Origin: Chromatiales bacterium
GTDB lineage: Bacteria > Pseudomonadota > Gammaproteobacteria > JAGRGH01
Length of the DNA: 64,000 nucleotides
Reading direction: 5' to 3'
Assembly: GCA_020445605.1 (NCBI GenBank)
Contig: JAGRGH010000063.1
Span: forward strand, 96,215-160,214
Part shown: piece by piece, positions 7,821-17,306 of the stretch
Position numbering within the stretch: position 1 is the first letter of the stretch
How the letters are laid out: the number at the start of each line of letters is the position of its first letter
The notes under the pieces: model-generated
What the model saw: only the letters and a program-made list of their open reading frames with translations
What the model was told of the DNA's origin: nothing
Database searches by the model: none
Program-made: the position numbers and the translations under genes

Positions 7821-10800
7821 CAGCCCTTGCCGCCCTTTACGCGTGCGCCGACTAGCGGGCCGAACACCTCGATGGCGATTTCAGCAAACGGCTCGGCGAG
7901 CGGGTCGCGGCCGCGGAACACCAGTGCATTGCCGGCATGCTTCATCGGTGTGTGGCCGCGATAATCCGGTTCGAGCGCGGCGCGCGCGGCGACCAGGGCC
8001 GCGTCGTGGTCGCCGGCCTTTTCCAGCGCTTCGACGTAATCCATCGCGGCGGCCGCAATGAGCGGCAGCGGCTCGATCTGCCCGCGGCGATACCAGGCGA
8101 TCAGACGCGTCAGAATGCCCGGCGCATCGTCCACCGCCGCGAACTTCTTGGTTTCGTCGCCGCCGAGAACGACGCTCTGCACGTCCGCCGCCGACCGTTG
8201 CACGGCGCACAGGCACAAATGACGCAGCCACAGCGCAAGCTGATCGCGGGCGGACGGCTTCGAGTGGCGCGCAAACGACCACGCGCCGCGCTCGGCGATG
8301 TCGTCCAGCGTGCCGGTCAGCACTGCGCCGTCCAGGGTCAGTTCAAAGGCACGCGCCGCGACTGGATCACCGACCAGCGCCGCGCGCCGGCGCAGCATGC
8401 CGGCGAGCAGCTGACGTTCGCTCTGGAGCATCAGGCGGCCCGGCGCCCCGGCCGGCAATTCCAGATGCCGGCGCAGCCAGGCGTCGCTGACCTCGGGTTG
8501 TGCAAGCAGCACCCGCCGCAGGGCGATTCGCACATCGGCTTCGAGTTCGAACGGCTCGTGCTCAGGCAGCGAATCGGGCCGGTCGTACAGATCGATGCCG
8601 AGTGCCGTGCGCACCCAGCGCCCGGGTGCGTCGGCCCAGAAGCGCTCGAACGCCGCCAGCTCGATCACCGCTGGTTCCACTGCCGGCGCCGCCTCGATTC
8701 GCGCGTCGACGAACGGCCGCAACGGCACCGCGGGGGCCGGCACACGCTCGCCGCGGTAGCTGAACAAGCGTGCGTCCGCGGCAAAATAGCGTGCGCTGAA
8801 CGCATGCCGCGGATGGCGTGTGATCAGCGCGTCGCGCTCCGCGCCGGTCAGCGACACGCAGGTATCCAGCAGGTGGTCGAGCGCGACCGAACACGGCCGC
8901 AGCACATCGTCGCGCGGATGCTGGCCGCACCAGCTCGCGATGAAGCCATCGCGTGCCGCGGCCAGCGCATCGAACAGCGCGTTGCGGTCGTCGTCGCGCG
9001 CCGACGGATCGCCCGCCCGATGTTCATCGGCCAGTCGATCGAAATCCTTTGCGCGGTCCCGCCGCGGGAAACGTTCGGCGTCGAGCCCGAGCACGCAGAC
9101 CACGCGAAACGGCACGCCGCGCAGCTGACCGATCGGTGCGACCACGACACCGCCGGAAAGCCGCGGCGACCCGCGACCGGACGCCCAGGCGGCGTCGAGC
9201 GCCGCGCGCAGGGTCTCGACATCGAGCTCGCGCGCGAAGCGCGCGACGGTCAGCGCGTGTTCGATGCGATCCAGCGCGGCGTCGTACACCGCCGCGGCGT
9301 CCGGTTGCGCTTCGCCGTCGAACCCGGCGCGACCGAGTGCGCGCAGGCGTTCGATCCACGTGGATGCGTCCGCTGCGGTGCGCCAGCTCGAGCGCAGTTC
9401 GCGCACGACCGAGACGTAATCCAGCCATCGACTGAGACACTCGCCGCGTTCGCCCTCGAAGTCCACCGGCGGGCACCAGTCCAACCAGTCGACCCCGCCG
9501 GCCGGCAACGCGACGCCGAGCAGCAGTCGGTCGAGGCCCTGGGCCCAGCTGAAGTCCAGTCCGTCGGCCATTGCCAGCGCCGTGTCGGTGTCGGGCGCAC
9601 CACGCATCGCCACGGCACGCACCCAGTCCTCGATATCCGCGAGCTCGCTCAGTTCGATGCCGAACCGCGCACGGACCGCTTCACACTCCAGCGGCGCGAG
9701 CAGCCGTTCGATCGGCGGCGTGTCCGCGCACAGATCGAACAGGGCATCGATCGCCCGCTGCCAGGCGGCAATTTCCGGCGCACGCTCGCCGGCCAGATCC
9801 ACCGGGATACGCAGGTGCTCCGGCGCCGCACCAAACACCGCACGCAGGGCGGTGCCGTACTCGTCGATGTCCGGCACGAACAAGGCGATCTCATGTGGCC
9901 GGAGTCCGGGCAGCGACTCGAAGCGATCGAGCAGCAGATCGTGCAGGACTTCCGCCTCACGCCACGGGGTATGCGCGCTGTGAAACTGCACGCTGGTGTC
10001 GCCCATGGCCCCACCGGGCTCGGCTGCGCGCAGGTCGAGCAGGTCGGCCTGTATCCGCCCGAGCAACGTATTCGACGCTGGCTCGACCCAGACCTCGGCA
10101 TCGACCGCGTCCAGCCCGTGCACCGCGCCGATGAAGTCGCGCGCCGGGCGCGCCAGCGCGCCGAGCAGCGGTTGCCCGGTCGCGAAGTATTCGCGGCGCG
10201 GCACGCTCTGCCGGTCGCGTGTGCGCTCTGCGACGAGGTCAGCCCAGTACTCGCGGCACGGATCGAGGACGTAGAGCTCGATGTCGAGGAACTGACCGAG
10301 CGCAGCAACCGCCTCCAGATAGGCGGGCGACAGGGCCGTGGATGCGAACACGGCCACTGGCGCGGCCGACGGCCAGATCGCCCCGTCCGCGAGCCGTTCA
10401 AGGGTGTCGGACAGGCGCAGGCGCCAGTGCGCCGGCGCGCGGTCGCGGTGCATTTGCGCCCACAGCGCGGCCTGCCAGTCGTCGCGGGTAGCGCAACGAT
10501 CCCAGGGCTCGATCCACTCCGGTCGATAGATGAGATAGCGCTCGAAAGTCCGCCCCAGCGCCTGTGCGAACTCGAACTGCCCGCGCCGGTCCTGGGCGCG
10601 GAAATAGTCCAGCGGCGGGCCGGCCTGCGTGCCGAGATCGAGCGCGGCCAGCAGACGCCAGCCGAGCACCTCGGCCGTGTAGGCGGCCGCGTCGGGCGAC
10701 TCGCCGGCGACGCCGTTGGCGACCCGCGCTAGGAACTCGGCGGGCAGCAGCGCCTTGAGATTCGCCGCGATGCCGGTCTGCGCGGCCCGCTGCTGAACCA

Positions 10801-10933
10801 GCCAGTGACCGGTTCCGATGTCCGGCACGACCAGCCACTCCGGTTCAAATGGGGACGCACACCCGCCATCCACGCCGCGCCGCCAGGCATCCGCAAGCGC
10901 CTCCAGGTGGTTGGCGCGCGTGACCTTCAGCAT
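7820..10933 (-). CDS. recC: Exodeoxyribonuclease V gamma subunit (RecC)
   Basis: 1037-residue protein that splits the DNA duplex and recognises Chi in the RecBCD complex. The N-terminus MLKVTRANHLEALADAW matches the usual RecC start, so I place the start at 10933; another in-frame ATG lies nine codons upstream at 10960. Family features include LQSERQLLAGMLRRRA-type helicase-remnant segments and FALFVPDIDEY-like motifs (here IALFVPDIDEYG). It is first gene of a tightly overlapping recC-recB-recD operon. The ptrA gene found between recC and recB in E. coli is absent. Confidence 0.9.
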   Translation of the reverse strand: MLKVTRANHLEALADAWRRGVDGGCASPFEPEWLVVPDIGTGHWLVQQRAAQTGIAANLKALLPAEFLARVANGVAGESPDAAAYTAEVLGWRLLAALDLGTQAGPPLDYFRAQDRRGQFEFAQALGRTFERYLIYRPEWIEPWDRCATRDDWQAALWAQMHRDRAPAHWRLRLSDTLERLADGAIWPSAAPVAVFASTALSPAYLEAVAALGQFLDIELYVLDPCREYWADLVAERTRDRQSVPRREYFATGQPLLGALARPARDFIGAVHGLDAVDAEVWVEPASNTLLGRIQADLLDLRAAEPGGAMGDTSVQFHSAHTPWREAEVLHDLLLDRFESLPGLRPHEIALFVPDIDEYGTALRAVFGAAPEHLRIPVDLAGERAPEIAAWQRAIDALFDLCADTPPIERLLAPLECEAVRARFGIELSELADIEDWVRAVAMRGAPDTDTALAMADGLDFSWAQGLDRLLLGVALPAGGVDWLDWCPPVDFEGERGECLSRWLDYVSVVRELRSSWRTAADASTWIERLRALGRAGFDGEAQPDAAAVYDAALDRIEHALTVARFARELDVETLRAALDAAWASGRGSPRLSGGVVVAPIGQLRGVPFRVVCVLGLDAERFPRRDRAKDFDRLADEHRAGDPSARDDDRNALFDALAAARDGFIASWCGQHPRDDVLRPCSVALDHLLDTCVSLTGAERDALITRHPRHAFSARYFAADARLFSYRGERVPAPAVPLRPFVDARIEAAPAVEPAVIELAAFERFWADAPGRWVRTALGIDLYDRPDSLPEHEPFELEADVRIALRRVLLAQPEVSDAWLRRHLELPAGAPGRLMLQSERQLLAGMLRRRAALVGDPVAARAFELTLDGAVLTGTLDDIAERGAWSFARHSKPSARDQLALWLRHLCLCAVQRSAADVQSVVLGGDETKKFAAVDDAPGILTRLIAWYRRGQIEPLPLIAAAAMDYVEALEKAGDHDAALVAARAALEPDYRGHTPMKHAGNALVFRGRDPLAEPFAEIAIEVFGPLVGARVKGGKG

Positions 10934-11008
10934 CGTTGCGTAGGCGAACGGTCGACGCACATCGTTACAATCCTCGCGACTTGTGCAATTCGGCCTTGCA
11001 GCGGAACC

Positions 11009-11665
11009 ATGTCCTCGGGTTACCTCCTAAAAGATGTCACGCTGTTCGGTGGTCTCGCCGACGCCGATCTGAACGTCATTGCCGACCTGGCAGTTCAGCG
11101 GGCCTTTCCCAGAAACGCCGTCGTCATCTCACGCGATGACGATTCCGACTCGCTTTACGTGATCGTATCAGGCCGCGCTCGCGTTCTGATCGCCGACGAC
11201 GAGGGCCGCGAAGCGGTGCTGGGCACGCTCGACGCAGGCGACTCGTTCGGCGATCTGGCGTTGCTCGACCCGGCCCCCAGGGTCGCGACCGTGGTTACGC
11301 TGGAACCAGCGGAAATGCTGGTGATCACGCGCGCCGATTTTCTGCGCTGGCTCGATGCGCGCCCGGGAATCGCGCTGAACCTCCTACGCACCCTTGCGCG
11401 CCGGGTACGGGCGCTCGCGGAAAACGTCGGCAGCCTCGCGCTGCTGGATGTCTACGGCCGCACGGCGCGGCTGTTGCTCAACCAGGCGCAGGAGGAAAAT
11501 GGCTTGATGATCACCCCGCGGCTCACGCACCAGGAGATCGCCTCAATGGTGGGCGCTTCGAGGGAAATGGTCACGCGTATTCTCAGTGACCTGCGCGCCG
11601 GCGGCTACATCGAAGTTGAAGACAAGCGCATCATCGTGAAGGAGCGGCTGCCGAAACGCTGGTAA
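11009..11665 (+). CDS. Crp/Fnr family transcriptional regulator
   Basis: 218-residue regulator. Residues about 10-125 form a cyclic-nucleotide-binding-type barrel (DSLYVIVSGRARV, GDSFGDLALLDPAPRVATV), and LTHQEIASMVGASREMVTRIL near 170-190 is the Crp-type helix-turn-helix. No N-terminal cysteine cluster is present, unlike the regulator at 1944-2729. I chose the ATG at 11009 because the barrel begins directly after it; the frame extends upstream to 10805 through the recC 5' end, which is unlikely to be translated. It is divergent from recC with a 75-bp intergenic region. Ligand and targets are unknown. Confidence 0.8.
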   Translation: MSSGYLLKDVTLFGGLADADLNVIADLAVQRAFPRNAVVISRDDDSDSLYVIVSGRARVLIADDEGREAVLGTLDAGDSFGDLALLDPAPRVATVVTLEPAEMLVITRADFLRWLDARPGIALNLLRTLARRVRALAENVGSLALLDVYGRTARLLLNQAQEENGLMITPRLTHQEIASMVGASREMVTRILSDLRAGGYIEVEDKRIIVKERLPKRW

Positions 11666-11792
11666 CGGTCGCTTGCAGCGGAGCGACACCCGATGCATGC
11701 TTTCGCGCCCGGCGCGGGTCCCGCCCGGGCGACCCGAATCCCCGACGTTGCCCCCGGCAGCGTCCCAGACCGTCCTCTTTCAGGAGCAATCC

Positions 11793-12002
11793 ATGACCTA
11801 CAGCGAAACCCTGGCGAAGAACGCCGACCGCGACGGCTTCATCATCGGCTGGCGTATGAAGTACGGCTTCGAGGCCGGCAAGATGGCCGACAAGGTGATG
11901 ACCTACGGCGCGGCGAAAAAGCTCGCCGCCGAACTCAATGCCAAGGATCCGAAAAAGACCTACTGGCCGGAACTGGCCATGGAACGCGCCGGACACGGCT
12001 GA
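11793..12002 (+). CDS. Small protein of unknown function
   Basis: 69-residue soluble protein beginning MTYSETLAKNADRDGFIIGW. It is rich in charged and aromatic residues, with no signal peptide, no membrane helix and no cysteines. CAGGAGCA lies 5 bp before the ATG at 11793, which decides the start; the frame stays open upstream to 11673 without another good site. It follows the Crp/Fnr gene by 127 bp on the same strand and may be controlled by it. I do not recognise the family. Composition and frame look like a genuine gene. Confidence 0.6.
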   Translation: MTYSETLAKNADRDGFIIGWRMKYGFEAGKMADKVMTYGAAKKLAAELNAKDPKKTYWPELAMERAGHG

Positions 12003-12120
12003 CCGGCGACCCACGGCGGGACACGGAGGTCTCGCCCGGCAATCGCCCCGCCATTCCAGGGGGCCGTATCAAGCCGCCCCGGCTTGCGAGGGCAAAACTG
12101 ACGTGAACAGAGTTGCGCTG

Positions 12121-12204
12121 GGGAAGCTCCGATCAATCCGTCCAGGATTTCCAGAGCGCCGAAAACGAAAAGGTGCGATTTTTCGTTTTCTTTCATTTTC
12201 AACG
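12121..12204. repeat. Dispersed intergenic repeat, copy 1
   Basis: This noncoding stretch aligns by eye with 33887-33970: both read GGAAGC, then GATC-A-ATCCGTCC-GGATT-CCAG, then an A-rich/T-rich hairpin (here GAAAACGAAAA at 12161-12171 pairing with TTTTCGTTTTC at 12180-12190) and CATTTTC. A shorter relative is at 51249-51278. No coding potential is visible. Confidence 0.6.
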
Positions 12205-12222
12205 TCTAACATCCGTTGACTA

Positions 12223-12250
12223 GGAAAACTCTGAAATTTTCAGAGTTTCC
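12223..12250 (-). terminator. Palindrome immediately after the sulfotransferase stop
   Basis: GGAAAACTCTGAAA (12223-12236) pairs with TTTTCAGAGTTTCC (12237-12250) with one bulge. It abuts the TAG stop of the leftward gene and could end leftward (or rightward) transcripts. No clean T-run follows. Confidence 0.45.
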
Positions 12251-13129
12251 CTAACCGCGCCCGGTCGCCAGGCGACGCCACACGCTTCGCCATCCCGCTG
12301 GCCGCCCGGACCAGTCGCCTTCATAGAGCCGCTGCATATACCCGGAGCCAGTCCGCGGATCGAGCACCGGCGTTTCGTCGAGTCGCCAGTCGTCGGCGTC
12401 GTAACCACAGGCGCGGAGAATCGGGTCGATTCGCGGCGAAAAGAATTCCACATCCGCCGGCGTGAACCATTTGCGCCAATTGGCACTCGAGCGCGACCGC
12501 GCGACCCGCGCTACTGAATCATCCACCCTGACGTCGGCGGACAGGTCCAGGCCCAGATGCGCGGACAGCACCTCAATCCGGCCGGCCACGAAGTCCTCGT
12601 ACCGCATCACGAATGCACCTGCCCCGGCCATGGTCAGCAGCTGCCGCAACTCCGCATAGGCCGGAACAATCTCCTCGCCGAGGTCGCGCCCTGATGCATT
12701 GCCGGCAGCCAGAAGCCGGAAAAACGGCAAGCTGACAGGGGCGGCCTCCTTGCGTCGCACGAGACGCACTGCGCGGCGGTAGAACTTGGCGACCGGCTGG
12801 TGCTTGCGATACCAGCTGTACAAATAGCGGCTGATGATCCAGTCGCGCGGATCGCGCACCAGCAACACTGCATGGTCGAAAGCGGTCAGGGCCGGTTCGA
12901 GCGCGGCCGCGTTCATTGCCCCGTGCACGATCACTTTGACCAGCATTGGATCGTGCAATGAAATCTCGCGTCCGCCGAGATGCAAGGTCACGGATTGTTC
13001 ACCGACCGTAACGCCGCCAGGTTCAAACACCGTCTCCGGCGCTTCACCGGCCGCGGCCATCGCGTCCCGAACCATGGTGAACACCGCCGTCGTGGCGGTC
13101 TTCGGCAACCCCGCTACCAGCACCTTCAT
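12251..13129 (-). CDS. Sulfotransferase family protein
   Basis: 292-residue protein with the PAPS-dependent sulfotransferase fold. The N-terminal MKVLVAGLPKTATTAVFTMV contains the 5'-phosphosulfate loop (GLPKTATTA). AVLLVRDPRDWIISRYLYSW near 95-115 is the 3'-phosphate-binding strand-helix (RDPRDW...SR). It would transfer sulfate from PAPS to a hydroxyl or amine of an unknown acceptor such as a glycan or lipid. It sits 31 bp downstream of the lipoprotein gene at 13161-14075 on the same strand, so the two may be co-transcribed. No transmembrane segment is seen. Confidence 0.75.
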   Translation of the reverse strand: MKVLVAGLPKTATTAVFTMVRDAMAAAGEAPETVFEPGGVTVGEQSVTLHLGGREISLHDPMLVKVIVHGAMNAAALEPALTAFDHAVLLVRDPRDWIISRYLYSWYRKHQPVAKFYRRAVRLVRRKEAAPVSLPFFRLLAAGNASGRDLGEEIVPAYAELRQLLTMAGAGAFVMRYEDFVAGRIEVLSAHLGLDLSADVRVDDSVARVARSRSSANWRKWFTPADVEFFSPRIDPILRACGYDADDWRLDETPVLDPRTGSGYMQRLYEGDWSGRPAGWRSVWRRLATGRG

Positions 13130-13160
13130 TGACCTGACCCGGGCACCAAGCAGTCCGCGC

Positions 13161-14075
13161 TCAGTTCGCTGGAACGACGATGACGAACCCGTCCTGTCCG
13201 GGGTCGGCCAGCCGCGAATCGAAGTGGACGCGGCCCGCGGCCAGGTCCATTCGACTCGCGTCGGGCGTCAGGTTCGAGAACTCGAACAGCCAGATTCCGG
13301 ACCTGCGCACGGGGGAATTCGACCGTGGCAGGGGGACCTCCACATGCACCAGGCCAGCCGCGTCGCTGGCGTGCAGGCGCACGCCGATGATGTCGGCATG
13401 CTCGGCGGCAAGCGCGTCGGCAAACCGCCGCAGCAGCGGGTAGATCGCGCGGTGCGCCGGATCGGCCTGGTCGAGGTCGAAGCGACCGTTGCACAGTTCC
13501 GTGCGACCGTCGTCGCTGCCAAACCAGTCGATCAGAAGCTGCGCGTGCAGCAGTTCGTGATAGACGAGACCGAAGTCGAACAGATCGCGCTCGATCTGAT
13601 TGGCATCGGCACCGCGGTGGCGATCGGGACTGAACATGACCAGGTTGTCGGCCTCTACCTGCATCTGCCGACCGCGTACAGCCAGCACCGGCGCCCAGAG
13701 ATAGTAGCCGGCGTTCTGCGGCGGTACCTGCTGTAGGCGCCCGTTGACGGTCACCTGGTCGCGCCAGCGCGAAAACCGCGTGCGAAGCCGGATGTCGACG
13801 CGATCCAGAGGCGCAGCGGCCGGACAATCGATCGAATAGCTGCGCCACGCACCCAGCGAAGCGAACGCCTCATCGATCGGGTGCGGCCATTGCCGGGCGC
13901 GCGCGAAAACGGCATCGCTGGCCCTGACCAGCCAGGCGATCTCGGACGCATCGGGCGGGGACTCCGCGTCGATCAGCGCCGTCGTCCGGGCACCGCCCAC
14001 GGTGCCCTGACAGGCAGACGACAGCGCTGCGAGCGCCGCACCCGCCATCAGACTGCGTATCCGGTGTCCAGTCAT
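13161..14075 (-). CDS. Lipoprotein with HExxH motif, putative zinc peptidase
   Basis: 304-residue exported protein. The N-terminus MTGHRIRSLMAGAALAALSSAC ends in a lipobox (LSSAC), predicting a lipid anchor. The middle contains VYHELLHAQLLIDW, an HExxH helix as in zinc metallopeptidases, preceded by a long hydrophilic region and followed by a beta-rich C-terminus (HVEVPLPRS, GIWLFEFSN). I do not recognise the family; the peptidase idea rests on that single motif, and the third metal ligand is not obvious. It lies upstream of the sulfotransferase on the same strand. Confidence 0.65.
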   Translation of the reverse strand: MTGHRIRSLMAGAALAALSSACQGTVGGARTTALIDAESPPDASEIAWLVRASDAVFARARQWPHPIDEAFASLGAWRSYSIDCPAAAPLDRVDIRLRTRFSRWRDQVTVNGRLQQVPPQNAGYYLWAPVLAVRGRQMQVEADNLVMFSPDRHRGADANQIERDLFDFGLVYHELLHAQLLIDWFGSDDGRTELCNGRFDLDQADPAHRAIYPLLRRFADALAAEHADIIGVRLHASDAAGLVHVEVPLPRSNSPVRRSGIWLFEFSNLTPDASRMDLAAGRVHFDSRLADPGQDGFVIVVPAN

Positions 14076-14166
14076 CGTTGCAATCCGCTAAAGTAGCGTC
14101 CGCGCGCGCCTGTGGCGGCGCAAAAGATCCGGAATTTCGTGGTTTTCCGCTGGGGGGAGATTATCC

Positions 14167-14334
14167 ATGAAGCGCATGCTCGCATTGTCCTCGATCTTGC
14201 TGTTTGTTTCCGATGTCTGCGCCGCCGCGGTCAAAGGGGCCAATGCCGTGCCGGCGCTGGGCGCCGAGGGCCTGCTGGGAATCGCGGTGATGGTCGGCCT
14301 GCTGGGTCTGCGCGCGCTGCGTAGTCGCCGCTGA
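14167..14334 (+). CDS. Micro-protein: signal peptide plus VPxL C-terminal sorting tail (A)
   Basis: 55-residue protein. It begins MKRMLALSSILLFVSDVCAAA, a signal peptide, has about seven linking residues (VKGANA) and then VPALGAEGLLG, a hydrophobic helix and a terminal RALRSRR. The last 28 residues look like an IPTL-CTERM-type exosortase signal. No cargo domain lies between the signal and the tail. GGGGAGATTATCC precedes the ATG, giving good initiation. A second gene of the same design follows 32 bp downstream. Function is unknown; after cleavage at both ends only a short peptide would remain. Confidence 0.6.
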   Translation: MKRMLALSSILLFVSDVCAAAVKGANAVPALGAEGLLGIAVMVGLLGLRALRSRR

Positions 14335-14366
14335 CCTTTCGCCCGACCTCATTGAGGAGCCGCTCC

Positions 14367-14531
14367 ATGAAAAAACCATTGCTCGCAATCGCGCTGTTCG
14401 CAGCCCTGCCGTCCGCCTGGGCGAGTTCGCGGGCAGTACTCGCGGTCCCCGTGCTCGATGCGCCCGGTCTGCTCGGTCTGGGTGTTCTGCTCACCGTCAT
14501 CGCGGCGCGAGTGCTGCGCCGTAAGGCCTAA
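14367..14531 (+). CDS. Micro-protein: signal peptide plus VPxL C-terminal sorting tail (B)
   Basis: 54-residue protein built like its upstream neighbour. The signal peptide is MKKPLLAIALFAALPSAWAS, followed by SRAVLA and then VPVLDAPGLLGLG, a hydrophobic helix and a basic end (RVLRRKA). GAGGAG lies 7 bp upstream of the ATG. The stop is 29 bp before the hydroxylase gene, so the two micro-genes and the hydroxylase probably form one transcript. Its sequence is only loosely similar to micro-protein A, which argues for conservation of architecture rather than a recent duplication. Confidence 0.6.
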   Translation: MKKPLLAIALFAALPSAWASSRAVLAVPVLDAPGLLGLGVLLTVIAARVLRRKA

Positions 14532-14560
14532 GCCTCGCTCAAGCGCATGCGAGGTTTGGA

Positions 14561-15397
14561 GTGACGGACCCCAACGCACCCTGGCTGATCTGGCTGGCGC
14601 TGTTCGGCTGGATCGGCGGCGCGATCCTAGTCGCGCTGTGGGAATCGCTGGCCCCGCGCCGGCCTGAAGGCCAGCACCTCGTGCAGCGCTGGATGACGAA
14701 TCTGTCGCTGTTCGCCGTAAACGAGGGCGTCGCCTTCGCGTTGCGTGCCGCGGCGCTGTCGACCGGTCTGTGGGCCGGGTCCGAAACCGGCGTGGGCCTG
14801 TTCAGGATGCTCGAACTGCCCTTCTGGGCACAGTGCGCGGCGCTGCTGGTGATCAGCGACTTTGTCGGTTACTGGCAGCACCGCATCGAACACCTGTGGG
14901 CTCCCCTGTGGCGCATCCACGCGATTCACCACACGGATGTCGAGATCGACTTCTCGACCAACTTCCGCCATCACCCGCTGGAAGTCATCCTGAGCACAAT
15001 GGTTGCGCTGGTGGTCGGCTGGGTGCTGGGGCCTGCGCTTGCGGTGTGGATCGTCGTGCAGGCGATTTCACACACCGTGCAGTATCTGAATCACGGTAAC
15101 GTGCGTATTCCGGATGCCGCCGATCGCGGCCTGCGCAGGCTGATCGTCACGCCGGACATGCACCGGATTCACCACTCGCGCGAGCGCGTGGAGACCGACC
15201 GCAACTTCGGCAATGTGTTTCCCTGGTGGGATCGTCTGTTCGGCACGTACCGCACGCGCCCCTGGGAGGGTCAGCTCGATCTCGTGGCCGGGCTCGAGTA
15301 TTTCCGCGAACCGCGCGAAATCACCCTGTTCAAGCTGCTGGCGATGCCGTTTACCTGGCCGCGCGAACGTTCACTGCAGGGCCAGCGCACGGCCTGA
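14561..15397 (+). CDS. Sterol desaturase / fatty acid hydroxylase family membrane protein
   Basis: 278-residue integral membrane di-iron enzyme. Histidine clusters are H107RIEH111, H120-x-x-H123H124, H137H138, H171/H178 and H201-x-x-H204H205, the pattern of the fatty acid hydroxylase superfamily. Hydrophobic segments occur near 8-28, 48-70, 88-106 and 143-170. It would hydroxylate or desaturate a lipid tail; the substrate is unknown. The start is a GTG at 14561 preceded by GAGGTTTGGA. It lies 29 bp after the second micro-protein, suggesting a link between lipid modification and the sorted peptides, which is inference only. Confidence 0.8.
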   Translation: MTDPNAPWLIWLALFGWIGGAILVALWESLAPRRPEGQHLVQRWMTNLSLFAVNEGVAFALRAAALSTGLWAGSETGVGLFRMLELPFWAQCAALLVISDFVGYWQHRIEHLWAPLWRIHAIHHTDVEIDFSTNFRHHPLEVILSTMVALVVGWVLGPALAVWIVVQAISHTVQYLNHGNVRIPDAADRGLRRLIVTPDMHRIHHSRERVETDRNFGNVFPWWDRLFGTYRTRPWEGQLDLVAGLEYFREPREITLFKLLAMPFTWPRERSLQGQRTA

Positions 15398-15420
15398 AGG
15401 AACGCGGTCCGGCAGGGGTC

Positions 15421-15849
15421 TCAGCACTGCTCCCACGGCAGGCCGTGGAATCTCCAGCCACCAACCGTTGAACGGTGATGGTGGTCGTCCAGTTCGCCCT
15501 CGAAACCTTCGTTGATGCTGAACACACGCTTGAAGCCGGCTTCCAGCAGCACGCGACCGGCCTCCATGGAACGCTTGCCGCTGCGGCAGATCAGCACAAT
15601 CGGCGCACAGCCATCGTCCGGCTCGCAGACGATGCCACCGAGCATGACCTTGCGCACCTCGCGCGCGAAGTTCGGGTTCACGTTCCAGTCCGGCTCGTCG
15701 ATCCACGGCACATGCACCGCACCCGCGGGATGACCGACGAACAGAAACTCCATCTCCGAGCGACAGTCGATCAGCACGGCGCGTGGATCTTCCTGGATCA
15801 GCTCCCAGGCCTGCTTCGGCCCGATTTCGACGATCTTCGCCTTGCTCAT
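15421..15849 (-). CDS. Rhodanese-like sulfurtransferase
   Basis: 142-residue single-domain rhodanese. LIDCRSEMEF near 26-35 is the conserved start of the domain, and C88-RSGKRS is the active-site loop that carries the persulfide. The C-terminus has an unusual HHHRSTVGGWRF segment after INEGFEGEL, which is common in proteobacterial rhodaneses of this type. No signal peptide, so cytoplasmic. It is 26 bp downstream of isocitrate lyase on the same strand and may be read from the aceA promoter. A role in sulfane-sulfur handling fits a sulfur oxidiser. Confidence 0.85.
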   Translation of the reverse strand: MSKAKIVEIGPKQAWELIQEDPRAVLIDCRSEMEFLFVGHPAGAVHVPWIDEPDWNVNPNFAREVRKVMLGGIVCEPDDGCAPIVLICRSGKRSMEAGRVLLEAGFKRVFSINEGFEGELDDHHHRSTVGGWRFHGLPWEQC

Positions 15850-15875
15850 CGCTGTCGCCCTCCGGGGGCGCTTGG

Positions 15876-17180
<1,305 letters not shown>

Positions 17181-17246
17181 GGTGACCTCTCAATCAGTTC
17201 GACGGTTTCCGATGCGCCCGAGCCTACCGAAGGGCCAAGTATTTAT

Positions 17247-17287
17247 CATTCCAATCTTTTTAATCTAGACTATAGCGACATTCCAAT
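17247..17287. promoter_or_regulatory. Direct repeat CATTCCAAT in the aceA/LysR intergenic region
   Basis: CATTCCAAT occurs at 17247-17255 and 17279-17287, 32 bp apart (about three helical turns), in an AT-rich island between the divergent starts. LysR regulators usually bind near their own divergent promoter, so this is a candidate operator. The assignment is inferred. Confidence 0.4.
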
Positions 17288-17306
17288 AATTCAAGTCGCC
17301 CAAGCC

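Noticed and set aside
14100..15400. Exosortase gene near the micro-proteins
   Set aside because: The neighbouring membrane protein has di-iron histidine clusters of a hydroxylase, not the Cys/Arg/His of an exosortase.
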